Assembly (NCBI GenBank): GCA_029882995.1 | Contig: JAOUJV010000011.1 | Coordinates: 1 to 38,922 of the forward strand | Length of the DNA stretch: 38,922 nucleotides | Origin: Gammaproteobacteria bacterium | Lineage (GTDB): Bacteria > Pseudomonadota > Gammaproteobacteria > DAOVJZ01 | Reading direction: 5' to 3' | In this document: piece after piece, positions 16,624 to 27,757 of the stretch | Layout: every line of letters starts with the position of its first letter | How positions within the stretch are numbered: the first letter of the stretch is position 1 | Position numbers and translations under genes: made by a program | The notes under the pieces: generated by a model | Seen by the model: the letters and a program-made list of their open reading frames with translations, nothing else | Told to the model about the DNA's origin: nothing | Database searches by the model: none

Positions 16624-17355
16624 TTATTCAATCCAGATCAAACTCGCCATCCGACCAGTCTTTCCATCACGACGATAGGAATAGAAGCGCACACTATCAC
16701 TATAGGTGCATTCGCCACCACCAAAAACCTGTGTCACACCTTTTGTTGCCAGACGCTGTCTGGCCAATTCATACAAATCCGCCAACCAGTGGCCAGGCTT
16801 GCTGGCTCTGAATGCAGATTCAGCCTGCACATTGTTGCGCAAGAAAATATCACGCACTTCATCGCTGATTTCAAAGACTTCCGGACCAATGGCAGGACCA
16901 AGCCAGGCTAGAATATTCTCATTCTGTTCGGCTAATGCATCAATTGTGGCCTCAAGCACACCCTCGGCGAGTCCGCGCCAGCCAGCATGAGCGGCCGCCA
17001 CTTTACTGCCAGCACGGTTACAAAACAAGACTGGCAGACAATCCGCGGTCATTACCGAGCATACAACCTTATTATTACCGGTATAACTGGCATCAGCCCT
17101 GTGATCTGTCTCAATCGCCGCATCAATCACACGCACACCATGTACTTGTTCCAGCCACACCGGTTCTGCAGGCAAGGCCAACACCTCTTTTAACAATTGA
17201 CGGTTTTGCCTGACGGATTCAGGCTCATCTTCAACATGGCTGGCAATATTAAATCCACCATATGGTGACTGACTAACACCACCAATGCGCGTGGTCACAG
17301 CAGATTTTATATTTCTCGGTGCTGGCCAATCAGGGAAAATAAATTCAGGCTTCAT
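16624..17355 (-). CDS. pgeF: PgeF/YfiH family peptidoglycan editing factor (laccase domain)
   Basis: A 243-residue protein of the YfiH/multicopper-polyphenol-oxidase-like family. E. coli YfiH prevents wrong amino acids from entering peptidoglycan stems, and family members have purine nucleoside phosphorylase activity. Motifs include TTRIGGVSQSPYGGFNIASHV, LEQVHGVRVID, TADCLPVLFCN, AAAHAGWRGLAEGVLE (metal-site His) and the C-terminal YSYRRDGKTGRMASLIWI. It overlaps rluD by 11 bp, the conserved rluD-yfiH arrangement. Confidence 0.96.
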   Translation of the reverse strand: MKPEFIFPDWPAPRNIKSAVTTRIGGVSQSPYGGFNIASHVEDEPESVRQNRQLLKEVLALPAEPVWLEQVHGVRVIDAAIETDHRADASYTGNNKVVCSVMTADCLPVLFCNRAGSKVAAAHAGWRGLAEGVLEATIDALAEQNENILAWLGPAIGPEVFEISDEVRDIFLRNNVQAESAFRASKPGHWLADLYELARQRLATKGVTQVFGGGECTYSDSVRFYSYRRDGKTGRMASLIWIE

Positions 17356-18304
17356 TGTCTTTTCTTAACACATCCAGTAACTGTGTCATGTCTTCCGGTA
17401 ATGGTGACTGCCATGACATTTCATCACCGGTTTCCGGATGTTGTATGGTCAGTTGTGCGGCATGCAGGGCTTGTCTCTTAAAATTGCGCAACATTTCCCT
17501 GAGTTCTTCATTACAGCCTTTAGGTAATTGCAGACGCCCACCATAAACAGGATCACCCACCAACGGATAATGAATATGCATCATGTGCACACGAATCTGA
17601 TGTGTGCGTCCGGTTTCAAGTTGCACCCTGATATGGGTGTGGGAACGAAAACGTTCTATCACGCGGTAATGACTGACCGCCGTTTTACCATTACTCACTA
17701 CGGCCATGCGTTTACGGCTTTTGGGATGACGTCCCAATGGTGCATCCACACTACCACCGGCAGTCATGGTACCAACCGTCACGGCTTCATATTCACGTTT
17801 TACTGTTCTGGCCTGTAATTGTTCTACCAGTGAAGTCTGTGCCTTTAAAGTACGTGCCACTACCATTAAGCCACTGGTGTCTTTATCCAGTCGATGCACA
17901 ATACCGGCACGAGGCACATGTTGTAATTCCGGATCATAATTCAACAAGGCATTGAGTACAGTTCCTGCCCGGTTACCGACTGCGGGATGAACAACCATGC
18001 CAGCCGCCTTGTTAATAACAATAATGGACTTGTCTTCATACACAATTTCAATTGGCAGTGATTCTGCCTCCCAGTCACCGGCGGGCTCCAGTTCGGCTTC
18101 GATAGTGACCTGTTCCCCTCCTTTCACCTTGTCCTTGGGGCGCCATTTACCACTTTCGCCATCCAGTAATACCTGCCCAGCCTTAATCCATTGCTGTAGA
18201 CGGCTGCGAGAATAATCCGGAAACAGCTCTGCCAGTACGGTATCCAGACGCTTGTCGGCCATTTCTTCGGGAATTTGGGCTGTGAGATGGATAGTTTCCG
18301 GCAT
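17345..18304 (-). CDS. rluD: 23S rRNA pseudouridine synthase RluD
   Basis: RluD makes pseudouridines 1911, 1915 and 1917 in helix 69 of 23S rRNA. The 319-residue protein has an N-terminal S4 RNA-binding domain (about 18-75, LPDYSRSRLQQWIKAGQVLLDG-like) and a RluA-type catalytic domain with PRAGIVHRLDKDTSGLMVVA, in which D140 is the catalytic Asp. LETGRTHQIRVHM and the LVGDPVYGG stretch complete the fold. It is divergent from bamD and overlaps pgeF, the same local order as in enterobacteria. Confidence 0.96.
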   Translation of the reverse strand: MPETIHLTAQIPEEMADKRLDTVLAELFPDYSRSRLQQWIKAGQVLLDGESGKWRPKDKVKGGEQVTIEAELEPAGDWEAESLPIEIVYEDKSIIVINKAAGMVVHPAVGNRAGTVLNALLNYDPELQHVPRAGIVHRLDKDTSGLMVVARTLKAQTSLVEQLQARTVKREYEAVTVGTMTAGGSVDAPLGRHPKSRKRMAVVSNGKTAVSHYRVIERFRSHTHIRVQLETGRTHQIRVHMMHIHYPLVGDPVYGGRLQLPKGCNEELREMLRNFKRQALHAAQLTIQHPETGDEMSWQSPLPEDMTQLLDVLRKDNEA

Positions 18305-18328
18305 CAGTTCAAGTCAGTGTATTTCGTG

Positions 18329-18334
18329 TATAAT
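18329..18334 (+). promoter_or_regulatory. -10 element of bamD
   Basis: TATAAT preceded by CGTG lies 31 bp before the bamD start in the narrow gap to rluD. The -35 region is poor (TTCAAG at 15 bp, partly overlapping the rluD start codon region). Confidence 0.45.
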
Positions 18335-18365
18335 CAATCGCTAAACAACAAGGGTATCTCAATTG

Positions 18366-19148
18366 ATGCTTGATATGAAAAAAATTATCGTTTTATTGCT
18401 CCTGACCTCACTCTTTACCGGCTGCGGCATGTTGCCGGAAGAAATCGATGAAACCAAGGACTGGCCGCCCAGCCGGCTCTATTCCGAAGGCAAAGCAGCA
18501 ATGCAAGAGGAAGATTATGAGCTCGCACTGGCATTATTTGGTGCGATTGAGTCCCGTTATCCCTATGGCCGCTATGCTCAGCAGGCTCAAATGGAAACTG
18601 CCTTCACCTATTATAAATATGAAGAACCGGAAGCGGCAGTGGCTGCCTGTGATCGGTTCATACGATTGCATCCACGTCACCCGAATGTGGATTATATGTA
18701 TTACCTGAAAGGACTGGTCAATTTTGAGCGTGATCGTGGTTTTCTGGATCGCTATTTGCCACAGGATCCCACTCATCGTGATCCGGGATCTGCACGCCAG
18801 TCGTTTTATGATTTTGCCGAACTGGTCAGAAAATTTCCTAATAGCAAGTATTCCAAGGACGCTATCGCACGTATGCGTTATTTGAGAAATAATCTGGCAC
18901 AGTATGAAGTCAATGTTGCAGACTATTACATACGCCGTGGTGCTTATGTAGCAGCAGTGAATCGAGCCAAATATGTAGTTGAGAATTTCCCCAATACACC
19001 AGCTCGTGATAATGCACTGGGTATCATGGCTTTAGGTTACAAGATTTTAAACATGGATGACTTGTCATCAGATGCATTACGCGTTCTGACTAAAAATAAT
19101 CCGGATCATCCTGCGATAGAAGAAGTCATTAATTTTAAATTTCAGTAA
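18366..19148 (+). CDS. bamD: Outer membrane protein assembly lipoprotein BamD
   Basis: BamD is the essential lipoprotein of the BAM complex that inserts beta-barrel proteins into the outer membrane. A lipoprotein signal (KKIIVLLLLTSLFTGC) puts the lipidated Cys at about residue 20. The rest is five TPR-like helical hairpins (SRLYSEGKAAMQEEDYELALALF..., QAQMETAFTYYKYEEPEAAVAACDRFIRLHPRHPNVDYMYYLKGL..., and so on). The track start at 18363 is a TTG; the ATG at 18366 is better placed after AAGGG, and 18375 is a further option. It is divergent from rluD, the conserved bamD|rluD arrangement. Confidence 0.96.
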   Translation: MLDMKKIIVLLLLTSLFTGCGMLPEEIDETKDWPPSRLYSEGKAAMQEEDYELALALFGAIESRYPYGRYAQQAQMETAFTYYKYEEPEAAVAACDRFIRLHPRHPNVDYMYYLKGLVNFERDRGFLDRYLPQDPTHRDPGSARQSFYDFAELVRKFPNSKYSKDAIARMRYLRNNLAQYEVNVADYYIRRGAYVAAVNRAKYVVENFPNTPARDNALGIMALGYKILNMDDLSSDALRVLTKNNPDHPAIEEVINFKFQ

Positions 19149-19187
19149 GTCCCTTCGCCTTTAAGCAGGAAGGACAATGAAATTTTT

Positions 19188-19189
<2 letters not shown>
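19149..19189 (+). terminator. Possible bamD terminator
   Basis: GTCCCTTC and GAAGGAC form an imperfect stem right after the bamD stop codon, and a run of seven T follows 7 nt later. It overlaps the stop codon of the convergent glnB. The spacing between stem and T-run is larger than ideal. Confidence 0.35.
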
Positions 19190-21202
<2,013 letters not shown>

Positions 21203-21270
21203 ACCTGCTTCCAAATTAAATATTATTGCTTGTGGAAGATATTGTACCGTAAGTTATGATTTACGCTGGA

Positions 21271-21412
21271 TTAAACCCATCAAGCGGATGATGGCAAGGC
21301 GCAAATCTGTGAAAAAACGGAGTTTACACGCTAGTAAATGAGCACCCAATATACGGGCACCCGTATTTTGAACAGATTTGCAACACCGCCAGCGCCGCTT
21401 TGAGGGGTTTAA
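21271..21412. repeat. Long palindromic REP/MITE-like element
   Basis: Arms of about 40 bp are imperfect inverted copies: TTAAACCCATCAAGCGG...GCAAATCTGT on the left and ACAGATTTGC...CCGCTTTGAGGGGTTTAA on the right. The centre carries two further hairpins, TTTAC-acgcta-GTAAA (about 21323-21338) and ATACGGG-ca-CCCGTAT (about 21351-21366). The whole would fold as a long stem with two terminal hairpins. It fills the gap between the sucD stop and nadE, ending 5 bp before the sucD stop codon. I recall similar GCGCAAATCTGTGAAAAAACGGAGTTTAC-type sequences as interspersed repeats in gammaproteobacteria, but cannot verify copy number here. Confidence 0.8.
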
Positions 21413-21416
21413 GACA

Positions 21417-22286
21417 TTACTGGAAGAATTCCAGCATTCTCTCACCTATATCTGCCGGCGATTTCGCAACCGAGACTTCAGCCTTTTCAAGAGCCGAGAC
21501 CTTATCACGTGCCTTGCCCTTGCCACCTGAGATAATCGCACCGGCATGTCCCATGCGTTTACCGGGAGGTGCAGTCATGCCGGCAATATAGGCCACCACT
21601 GGCTTGCGCACATTGGATTTAATATATTCAGCCGCCGCTTCCTCATCCGTGCCGCCAATTTCGCCAACCATAATAATGCCCTTGGTCTGTCGATCTTCTT
21701 CAAACATTTCCAGACAATCAATAAAGCTCAAACCATGAATCGGGTCGCCGCCGATCCCCACACACGTACTCTGACCAAGACCGGCGATGGTGATTTGATT
21801 AACAGCTTCATAAGTCAACGTACCGGAACGCGACACAATCCCGATATTTCCCTGCTTATGAATAAAGCCGGGCATGATACCAATCTTGCATTCACCAGGA
21901 GTAATGATGCCAGGACAGTTTGGTCCAATTAGCACAGCATCATTTGATTTGATCGCTGCCTTCGCACGTAACATATCCTGTGTCGGGATACCTTCGGTGA
22001 TACACACGATCACCTTAATACCAGCATCAGCCGCTTCAAGGATAGAATCTGCGGCATAGGCTGCCGGTACATAAATAACACTGGCCTCAGCGCCCGCTTG
22101 GTCTACCGCTTCACGTACCGTGTTAAACACAGGACGATCAAGATGTGTCTGTCCGCCCTTACCCGGGGTTACACCACCAACCAGCTTGGTGCCGTATTCA
22201 ATCATTTGTTCAGAGTGGAATGTGCCTTGCTTGCCGGTATAACCCTGCACAATGACTTTGGTTTTTTTGTTAACAAGTATGCTCAT
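21417..22286 (-). CDS. sucD: Succinyl-CoA synthetase alpha subunit
   Basis: The alpha subunit of succinate-CoA ligase makes succinate and ATP/GTP from succinyl-CoA. At 289 residues it is full length. It has the CoA-binding Rossmann domain ([23 protein letters not shown], residues 11-33), the [20 protein letters not shown] segment and the phosphohistidine loop with H247 in [15 protein letters not shown]. The start overlaps the sucC stop by 4 bp (ATGA), so the two subunits are translationally coupled. The palindromic repeat lies immediately behind it and may protect or terminate the mRNA. Confidence 0.98.
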   Translation of the reverse strand: MSILVNKKTKVIVQGYTGKQGTFHSEQMIEYGTKLVGGVTPGKGGQTHLDRPVFNTVREAVDQAGAEASVIYVPAAYAADSILEAADAGIKVIVCITEGIPTQDMLRAKAAIKSNDAVLIGPNCPGIITPGECKIGIMPGFIHKQGNIGIVSRSGTLTYEAVNQITIAGLGQSTCVGIGGDPIHGLSFIDCLEMFEEDRQTKGIIMVGEIGGTDEEAAAEYIKSNVRKPVVAYIAGMTAPPGKRMGHAGAIISGGKGKARDKVSALEKAEVSVAKSPADIGERMLEFFQ

Positions 22287-23449
22287 TTCTTCAGTGCCGC
22301 CTTGACTGATTTTTCAGCAGCATCAGTGAGTCCATCGGCAGTAATAATATTCAAACCGCTTTCTTCCAGCATTTTACGTCCCAGTTCAACATTGGTTCCT
22401 TCCAGACGCGCAATGATCGGCACACCGATATGCACTTCCTTTGCCGCAGCAATAATGCCTTCTGCGATCAAATCACAACGCACAATACCGCCAAAAATGT
22501 TGACCAGAATGGCTTTGACTTTTTCATCTGACAAAATCAGTTTGAAGGCTTCGGTTACACGTAGCGCGGTAATACCACCACCCACATCCAGAAAGTTGGC
22601 CGGTTCACCACCATGCAGTTTAATAATGTCCATGGTTGCCATCGCAAGTCCGGCACCATTAACCATGCAGGCAATATTGCCATCAAGCCGGATGTAATTC
22701 AGATCCAACTGTGCGGCCTGATATTCCTTTTCATCTTCCTGTGAGGCATCGCGTAATTCGGCAATGGCTTTTTGGCGGAACATGGCGTTGTCATCAAAAT
22801 TAAGCTTGGCATCAACAGCCATTAAATGTCCGTCGGTAGTGACTACCAGCGGATTGATTTCAAGCAGGCTGGCATCTTTTTCATTAAACAGGCGGTAGGC
22901 GGCATTCAAAATACTGGATAATTCCTTCACCTGTTCACCTGCCAGTCCCAAACCAAAAGCCAGCTCGCGGCATTGGTAGCCCTGTACACCTACTACCGGA
23001 TCAATTCTTTCGGTCAAAATCTTTTCCGGTGATGAAACTGCCAGCTCTTCAATATTCATACCGCCTTCGGCTGATGCAATAACCACGATACGTTCACTGG
23101 TACGGTCAACGAGCATGCTGAAATAGATTTCGCGATCTATCTGGCTGGGTTTTTCCACCAGAATATGATGGATGGGCTGTCCACTGGCATCGGTTTGATG
23201 CGTCACCAGATTCTTACCCAGCATGTCACTGGCAAATCGACCCACCTCATCACTGGAATCCACGATCTTGACCCCGCCCGCCTTGCCGCGCCCGCCGGCA
23301 TGCACCTGCGCCTTAACGACCCAGCGATCACCACCCAGCACTTGCGCGGCTGATATGGCCTCTTCTCTGGATGTGGCGGATTTACCCTCGGGAACCGGAA
23401 TGCCAAAATCGGCAAAAAGCTGTTTAGCCTGAAATTCGTGTATGTTCAT
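22283..23449 (-). CDS. sucC: Succinyl-CoA synthetase beta subunit
   Basis: The 388-residue beta subunit carries the ATP-grasp nucleotide-binding domain ([20 protein letters not shown], then [16 protein letters not shown]) and the C-terminal ligase domain with [29 protein letters not shown] and [11 protein letters not shown]. It is the first gene of sucCD. No strong ribosome-binding site or unambiguous promoter was found in the 172 bp before it, which is shared with the divergent PP0621-family gene. Confidence 0.98.
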   Translation of the reverse strand: MNIHEFQAKQLFADFGIPVPEGKSATSREEAISAAQVLGGDRWVVKAQVHAGGRGKAGGVKIVDSSDEVGRFASDMLGKNLVTHQTDASGQPIHHILVEKPSQIDREIYFSMLVDRTSERIVVIASAEGGMNIEELAVSSPEKILTERIDPVVGVQGYQCRELAFGLGLAGEQVKELSSILNAAYRLFNEKDASLLEINPLVVTTDGHLMAVDAKLNFDDNAMFRQKAIAELRDASQEDEKEYQAAQLDLNYIRLDGNIACMVNGAGLAMATMDIIKLHGGEPANFLDVGGGITALRVTEAFKLILSDEKVKAILVNIFGGIVRCDLIAEGIIAAAKEVHIGVPIIARLEGTNVELGRKMLEESGLNIITADGLTDAAEKSVKAALKK

Positions 23450-23621
23450 GTCGGTATATTGTGGTTCATCAGTTCAAATAAGGCAAAAAAGATTACATTC
23501 AGATCACCATGACAAGTGCTGTATGCCATTCCAAACAGTGTCGTGCAATCTCCAGCTTGGTGTTACTATTAATCCGTATTGGATACATTCGTCTACTTAC
23601 AGGAAAATTTAAGGTTTATCT

Positions 23622-23849
23622 ATGGGGCTTTTTCGTTTAATTCTTCTTGGGCTTGTGATTTGGCTACTTTTTCGCCTGTATCAACGATTCATCAAGGGCC
23701 GATCCTCCCAACAACAGAAAACACACCAGATTGAAGACAATATGGTGCGCTGTAAACATTGCGGGATCCATGTGCCGGAAAAAGAGGCCCTTAAAAAAAA
23801 TAACCACTATTATTGCAGTCAGGCCCATCTTGAGGATGACACCAGATAA
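23622..23849 (+). CDS. PP0621 family protein (membrane-anchored zinc-knuckle protein)
   Basis: The 75-residue protein has one N-terminal membrane helix (residues 3-20), a basic linker, and a small metal-binding module: MVRCKHCGIHVPEKEAL...YYCSQAHLED (CxxC plus C-x3-H). This is the pattern of the small PP0621-type proteins often encoded just before pilS. It ends 2 bp before the pilS start, so it is translationally coupled to the PilS/PilR system. Its function is unknown; a role in signalling to PilS is only suggested by position. Confidence 0.85.
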   Translation: MGLFRLILLGLVIWLLFRLYQRFIKGRSSQQQKTHQIEDNMVRCKHCGIHVPEKEALKKNNHYYCSQAHLEDDTR

Positions 23850-23851
23850 CA

Positions 23852-25465
23852 ATGCCGGAAACTATTCAGGACACAACTGAGCTGTCTGAAAAATCTCCCT
23901 GGCGCGCGCTGGAATATTTAAACTATTACCGGCTGGTGCTTACCGGTTTAATCCTGATCTTTATCGTTATCGAATTATTACCGGTACCATTCGGGAAAAA
24001 TGATCCCACCCTGTTTGAACGGGTGATTTATTTTTATTTTGCAATTGCCATTGGTTTTGTTTTCACCAATCACTACCGTAAACCCGGCTATATAGTACAA
24101 ACCTATATTCAGGTGCTAGTTGATATCGTGGCTATCACCCTGATGTTTCATGCCAGTGGGCCCGACAGCGGTATTGGCCTTTTACTCATTGTTGCTATTG
24201 CCGGCGGCAGTTTGCTGGTACCCGGACTTACCGCCTATTTTTTTGCTGCAGTAGCAACCTTGTCTTTGTTCTTTGAACAATTCTATTCACAGCTTAACAG
24301 CCTATTTGAAAGTACCTATTATTCACGTACCGGCATGCTGGGGGTTGTGTTTTTTGCCACTGCCATTCTTTCACATGCACTGGCATCCCGTATCAGAAAA
24401 TCGGAAGCCCTTGCCGCACAACGTGGCATCGATGTTGCCAATCTGGCTGAATTGAATGAGCATATTATTCAACGTATGCAAGTCGGTATTCTGGTAGTTG
24501 ATGATGATAATAAAATCCGGCTGGGTAATGCCGCCGCCAAAGTTCTACTCGGTATTTACAACTTTGAGCAACAACCTTCTCTGGAGACAGCCGCACCACA
24601 AATATTCGTGCAATTACAAAAATGGCAAAAAAATCCGGATACAGAATCAATGATTATTCAGTCAACTGAAACTACTGCTTCGATTATTCCACGCTTTGCC
24701 CGACTGGGACAATCGCGTAAACAGGGTGCACTGATTTTTCTGGAAGATGCGGCCGCGATGAAACAACAGGCGCATCATCTCAAACTGGCCTCGTTGGGAC
24801 GACTCACCGCCAGTATTGCCCATGAAATCAGGAATCCGTTATCCGCCATCAGTCATGCCGGTCAATTACTGGAAGAATCTGCTGATATTGCAGAAAAGGA
24901 TAAACGCCTGACTGAAATTATTCGCAACCATGCAAAACGCATGAATGGCATTATTGAAAATATTTTACAATTAAGCCGACAGGATCGAGCGCAACCCGAA
25001 CTATTCAATCTAAAACCATGGTTAAAAGAATTTGTTTCTGAATTCACCCTTACCAATCATATTGCTGATAAAGAAATACTACTAACCATTGAAGATGAAA
25101 CCGAAGTCCGCTTCGATCCGGAACACCTGCATCAAATCCTGTGGAACTTGTGCCAGAATAGTTTGCGTCACAGCACCGATTATGCAGGCAACCCGAAACT
25201 GGAACTCACTGCTGGTGTAGAACCGGAAACAAAACGCCCGTTCCTTGATGTCAGGGATCATGGTTCCGGTATTGACCCTGCAACGGTTAACCAGATATTC
25301 GAACCCTTCTTCACCACTGAATCAAAAGGGACGGGGTTAGGATTGTTTATAGCCCGTGAATTATGCGAGACCAATCGTGCCAGACTCGATCTGGTTCAGG
25401 GAAATGACAGGGGTGCCTGTTTTCGCATTATCTTTGCGGACCCAAGGAGAAGACAGGGGATATAG
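23852..25465 (+). CDS. pilS: Sensor histidine kinase PilS
   Basis: PilS is the inner-membrane kinase that controls the PilR activator of pilin transcription. The 537-residue protein has six membrane helices (residues 25-180), a PAS-like domain (about 195-305), a HisKA domain with SIAHEIRNPLSAISHAGQLL (phospho-His H324) and an ATPase domain with the N box (LWNLCQNSLRHS), G1 box (DHGSGID), F box (IFEPFFTTESKG) and G2 box (GTGLGLFIARELC). In Pseudomonas PilS senses pilin in the membrane. It is next to pilR and upstream of pilA, as expected. Confidence 0.95.
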   Translation: MPETIQDTTELSEKSPWRALEYLNYYRLVLTGLILIFIVIELLPVPFGKNDPTLFERVIYFYFAIAIGFVFTNHYRKPGYIVQTYIQVLVDIVAITLMFHASGPDSGIGLLLIVAIAGGSLLVPGLTAYFFAAVATLSLFFEQFYSQLNSLFESTYYSRTGMLGVVFFATAILSHALASRIRKSEALAAQRGIDVANLAELNEHIIQRMQVGILVVDDDNKIRLGNAAAKVLLGIYNFEQQPSLETAAPQIFVQLQKWQKNPDTESMIIQSTETTASIIPRFARLGQSRKQGALIFLEDAAAMKQQAHHLKLASLGRLTASIAHEIRNPLSAISHAGQLLEESADIAEKDKRLTEIIRNHAKRMNGIIENILQLSRQDRAQPELFNLKPWLKEFVSEFTLTNHIADKEILLTIEDETEVRFDPEHLHQILWNLCQNSLRHSTDYAGNPKLELTAGVEPETKRPFLDVRDHGSGIDPATVNQIFEPFFTTESKGTGLGLFIARELCETNRARLDLVQGNDRGACFRIIFADPRRRQGI

Positions 25466-25563
25466 AAAAAGCTTCGCAGCCCTTGATATCACGACCAGAT
25501 ACAAAACACGCAATGACTATTATTACGTTTATAATTAACACCAGATAAAAACTGATAACCATA

Positions 25564-26895
25564 ATGACTCAATACACCGCCCTTATTGTTGATGACGAAC
25601 CCGATATTCTGGAACTGCTGGAAGTGACCTTATCACGTATGGAAATCAACACCATCACAGCGGGGACATTGAATGAAGCCAAACAGGCTGTGACCAACGG
25701 TGGTTTTGATCTTTGCCTGACGGATATGAAACTCCCCGATGGTGACGGTATTGAACTGATCGAGTTTCTGCAAAAACAACACCCGGAAATTCCCATTGCC
25801 ATGTTTACTGCGCACGGCAACATGGATACTGCTATCAAGGCACTTAAATCCGGTGCCTTTGATTTTGTTTCCAAACCAGTTGATATCAATGTATTACGCA
25901 ACCTGATTACCACTGCACTCAAACTGGCTAATAAACAGGATGCCATCACTTCTGATTCCCCTGCTTTGCTTGGCAACTCGCCTGCCATTGAAAAGGTGCG
26001 CAAACAAATCGATAAACTGGCACGCAGTCAGGCACCGGTTTACATTAGTGGTGAATCCGGCAGTGGCAAGGAACTCGCTGCACGCATGATCCATGAAAAT
26101 GGCGCACGCAGTGACAAACCCTTTATGCCAGTCAACTGTGGCGCTATTCCGGAAAACCTGATTGAAAGTGAATTATTTGGTCACAAGAAAGGCAGTTTTA
26201 CCGGCGCAACCTCTGACAAGGAAGGTTTGTTTAAAGCCGCTGACGGCGGTACGTTGTTTCTGGATGAGATCGCCGATCTGCCATTACATATGCAAGTCAA
26301 ACTGTTACGCGCCATTCAGGAAAAGAAAATCCGACCTGTCGGTCATGAAAAAGAAATCCCGATTGATGTACGCATTTTGAGTGCCACACACAAAGACCTG
26401 AAACAAATGGTGGATGCAGGCGAATTCAGACAGGATTTGTTTTACCGGTTAAATGTGATTGAACTTCCTATTCCGGCCTTACGTGAACACACGCAGGATA
26501 TCCCTCTTCTGGCCGAACACTTTCTTGCTCTTTTGGGACAGGAGACCAATGAGACAATGCCTGTTTTATCACAAGAGGCCATCACTGCACTGCAATCATA
26601 TCCCTTCCCGGGCAATGTACGTGAGCTGGAAAACATCCTTGAGCGTGCCATGACATTGTGTGAGAACAACCAGATTACTGCACAAGACCTGCAACTACCT
26701 GAAAATAGTCAGGTAGAGATACAGCAAGAAATGAATGATACTAAACCACTGGACTCCAAGCTTGATAACATTGAAAAAGAACAGATAGTGAAGGCCCTAC
26801 AGGAAACCAAATACAACCGTACCAAGGCAGCTGAGTTACTGGGGATGAGTTATCGCTCTCTAAGGTATAGGTTGAAGAAGCTAGGGATAGAATAA
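25564..26895 (+). CDS. pilR: Sigma-54-dependent response regulator PilR
   Basis: PilR activates pilA transcription with sigma-54 RNA polymerase. Domains in order: receiver (1-120, phospho-Asp D54 in [12 protein letters not shown]), AAA+ ATPase with Walker A GESGSGKE (163-170), the sigma-54 contact loop in its PilR form GSFTGA (210-215), Walker [14 protein letters not shown], the [11 protein letters not shown] helix, and a C-terminal Fis-type HTH ([25 protein letters not shown]). It follows pilS after 98 bp. No terminator with a T-tract follows. The gap to pilA carries the inverted repeat and sigma-54 site described separately. Confidence 0.97.
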   Translation: MTQYTALIVDDEPDILELLEVTLSRMEINTITAGTLNEAKQAVTNGGFDLCLTDMKLPDGDGIELIEFLQKQHPEIPIAMFTAHGNMDTAIKALKSGAFDFVSKPVDINVLRNLITTALKLANKQDAITSDSPALLGNSPAIEKVRKQIDKLARSQAPVYISGESGSGKELAARMIHENGARSDKPFMPVNCGAIPENLIESELFGHKKGSFTGATSDKEGLFKAADGGTLFLDEIADLPLHMQVKLLRAIQEKKIRPVGHEKEIPIDVRILSATHKDLKQMVDAGEFRQDLFYRLNVIELPIPALREHTQDIPLLAEHFLALLGQETNETMPVLSQEAITALQSYPFPGNVRELENILERAMTLCENNQITAQDLQLPENSQVEIQQEMNDTKPLDSKLDNIEKEQIVKALQETKYNRTKAAELLGMSYRSLRYRLKKLGIE

Positions 26896-26902
26896 GTTCC
26901 TT

Positions 26903-26918
26903 CTGGCTATATATACAG
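26903..26918. promoter_or_regulatory. LexA-box-like sequence
   Basis: CTGGCTATATATACAG fits CTG-N10-CAG and matches 8 of the 10 spacer bases of the ideal E. coli SOS box, with TA following. It starts 8 bp after the pilR stop codon. No SOS gene is adjacent, so the role is uncertain. Confidence 0.4.
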
Positions 26919-26930
26919 TATATGAAATCC

Positions 26931-26953
26931 AAAGTGACACAAATTGTCACTTT
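26931..26953. promoter_or_regulatory. Perfect inverted repeat, candidate PilR enhancer site
   Basis: AAAGTGACA and TGTCACTTT are exact 9-bp inverted copies around the 5-bp centre CAAAT. The site lies about 160 bp before the -24 GG of the pilA sigma-54 promoter, the usual range for a sigma-54 activator. The half-site core contains TGTC, which also occurs in described Pseudomonas PilR sites. Confidence 0.6.
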
Positions 26954-27110
26954 CTAACAATCAATGTCATAAAAAGCCTCTAAATACAGGCTAAAACCCT
27001 ACTTAAATTCGTTCAAGAAGCCTCCAAACCCTACCGATATGTGAATCAGTTCACGCTGTAATGAGCTAAATGCAGGAAAAATGGACATGTCTTGGCGCTG
27101 TCCTAAACTC

Positions 27111-27126
27111 TGGCATGAATCATGCA
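27111..27126 (+). promoter_or_regulatory. Sigma-54 promoter of pilA
   Basis: TGGCATGAATCATGCA has the -24 GG and -12 GC exactly 10 bp apart and matches TGGCAC-N5-TTGCA at most positions. Start of transcription would be near 27137, giving a leader of about 73 nt. PilR is encoded directly upstream. Confidence 0.88.
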
Positions 27127-27209
27127 AAAGTAGTGACAGGCAACATCAGATTTCAGGTCATTTAATCAATCTGGCAAGCCTGAAAAATTTAAATAACAGG
27201 AGAAACATC

Positions 27210-27665
27210 ATGAAAAAAGTACAACAAGGTTTTACATTGATCGAACTCATGATCGTTGTTGCGATCATCGGTATTCTAGCAGCCATCGCGATTCCGGCTT
27301 ATCAGGATTACATTGCACGTGCTCAGGTAAGTGAAGCTATGTCACTAACTTCAGGACTTAAAACACCAATGGCTGAATACTATGCTGATCAAGGCGCGTG
27401 GCCTGCAGCAGTATCTACTGTAAGTGACATCCGGAATGGTAAGTATGTCTCCTATATAACCATAAATACTGGCGCAGGGGCGACATCGTCCTCTGTAATT
27501 TTAGAAGCTGTTATGAAAAATTCAGGTGTGTCTGCTCAATTGCAAGGCTTAAGTTTTGCTGTTGCTTCAGATGATGGCGGTAGCGCATGGGATTGTGGTG
27601 AAGTTGGTAGTGCCGCCGGTACTACAGACATACCTGCTAACCTGTTACCAGGTGCTTGTAAGTAA
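27210..27665 (+). CDS. pilA: Type IV pilin, major subunit PilA-like
   Basis: The ATG at 27210 after ACAGGAG gives a 151-residue prepilin. The short leader MKKVQQG ends at the prepilin peptidase site [28 protein letters not shown], with the conserved Glu5 of the mature chain. The variable head includes a Ser/Thr cluster (TGAGATSSS) and a C-terminal disulfide loop (DCGEVG...PGAC) like Pseudomonas and Neisseria pilins. The track start at 27081 adds 43 residues that are not pilin and overlap the promoter. Expression should depend on PilR/sigma-54. A strong terminator follows, so downstream glycan genes need either read-through or their own promoter. Confidence 0.97.
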   Translation: MKKVQQGFTLIELMIVVAIIGILAAIAIPAYQDYIARAQVSEAMSLTSGLKTPMAEYYADQGAWPAAVSTVSDIRNGKYVSYITINTGAGATSSSVILEAVMKNSGVSAQLQGLSFAVASDDGGSAWDCGEVGSAAGTTDIPANLLPGACK

Positions 27666-27697
27666 CAAATTATTATTTGTCAGTAATTATGTAATCG

Positions 27698-27721
27698 CCC
27701 CGGCATTAGCCGGGGTTTTTT
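27698..27721 (+). terminator. Rho-independent terminator of pilA
   Basis: CCCCGGC-ATTA-GCCGGGG, a perfect 7-bp G+C stem with a 4-nt loop, is followed by six T. It begins 33 bp after the pilA stop codon. Confidence 0.95.
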
Positions 27722-27757
27722 ATTGTTTATTGTAAGCATTATTTTTATTCATATCGC

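Larger units (their letters stand above)
26896..27209. other. pilR-pilA intergenic control region
   Basis: This 314-bp region contains, from left to right, a LexA-box-like sequence, a perfect 9-bp inverted repeat, a sigma-54 promoter and the pilA ribosome-binding site (ACAGGAGAAAC). The ORF-track start for pilin at 27081 lies in it, but that upstream extension is not pilin-like. Confidence 0.7.

Noticed and set aside
22098-22697. 199-residue plus-strand ORF across sucD and sucC
   Set aside because: Antisense shadow of the sucCD overlap region; no ribosome-binding site and no recognisable domain.
27081-27209. N-terminal extension of pilin in the ORF track
   Set aside because: It crosses the sigma-54 promoter; the ATG at 27210 with ACAGGAG gives the standard prepilin leader.
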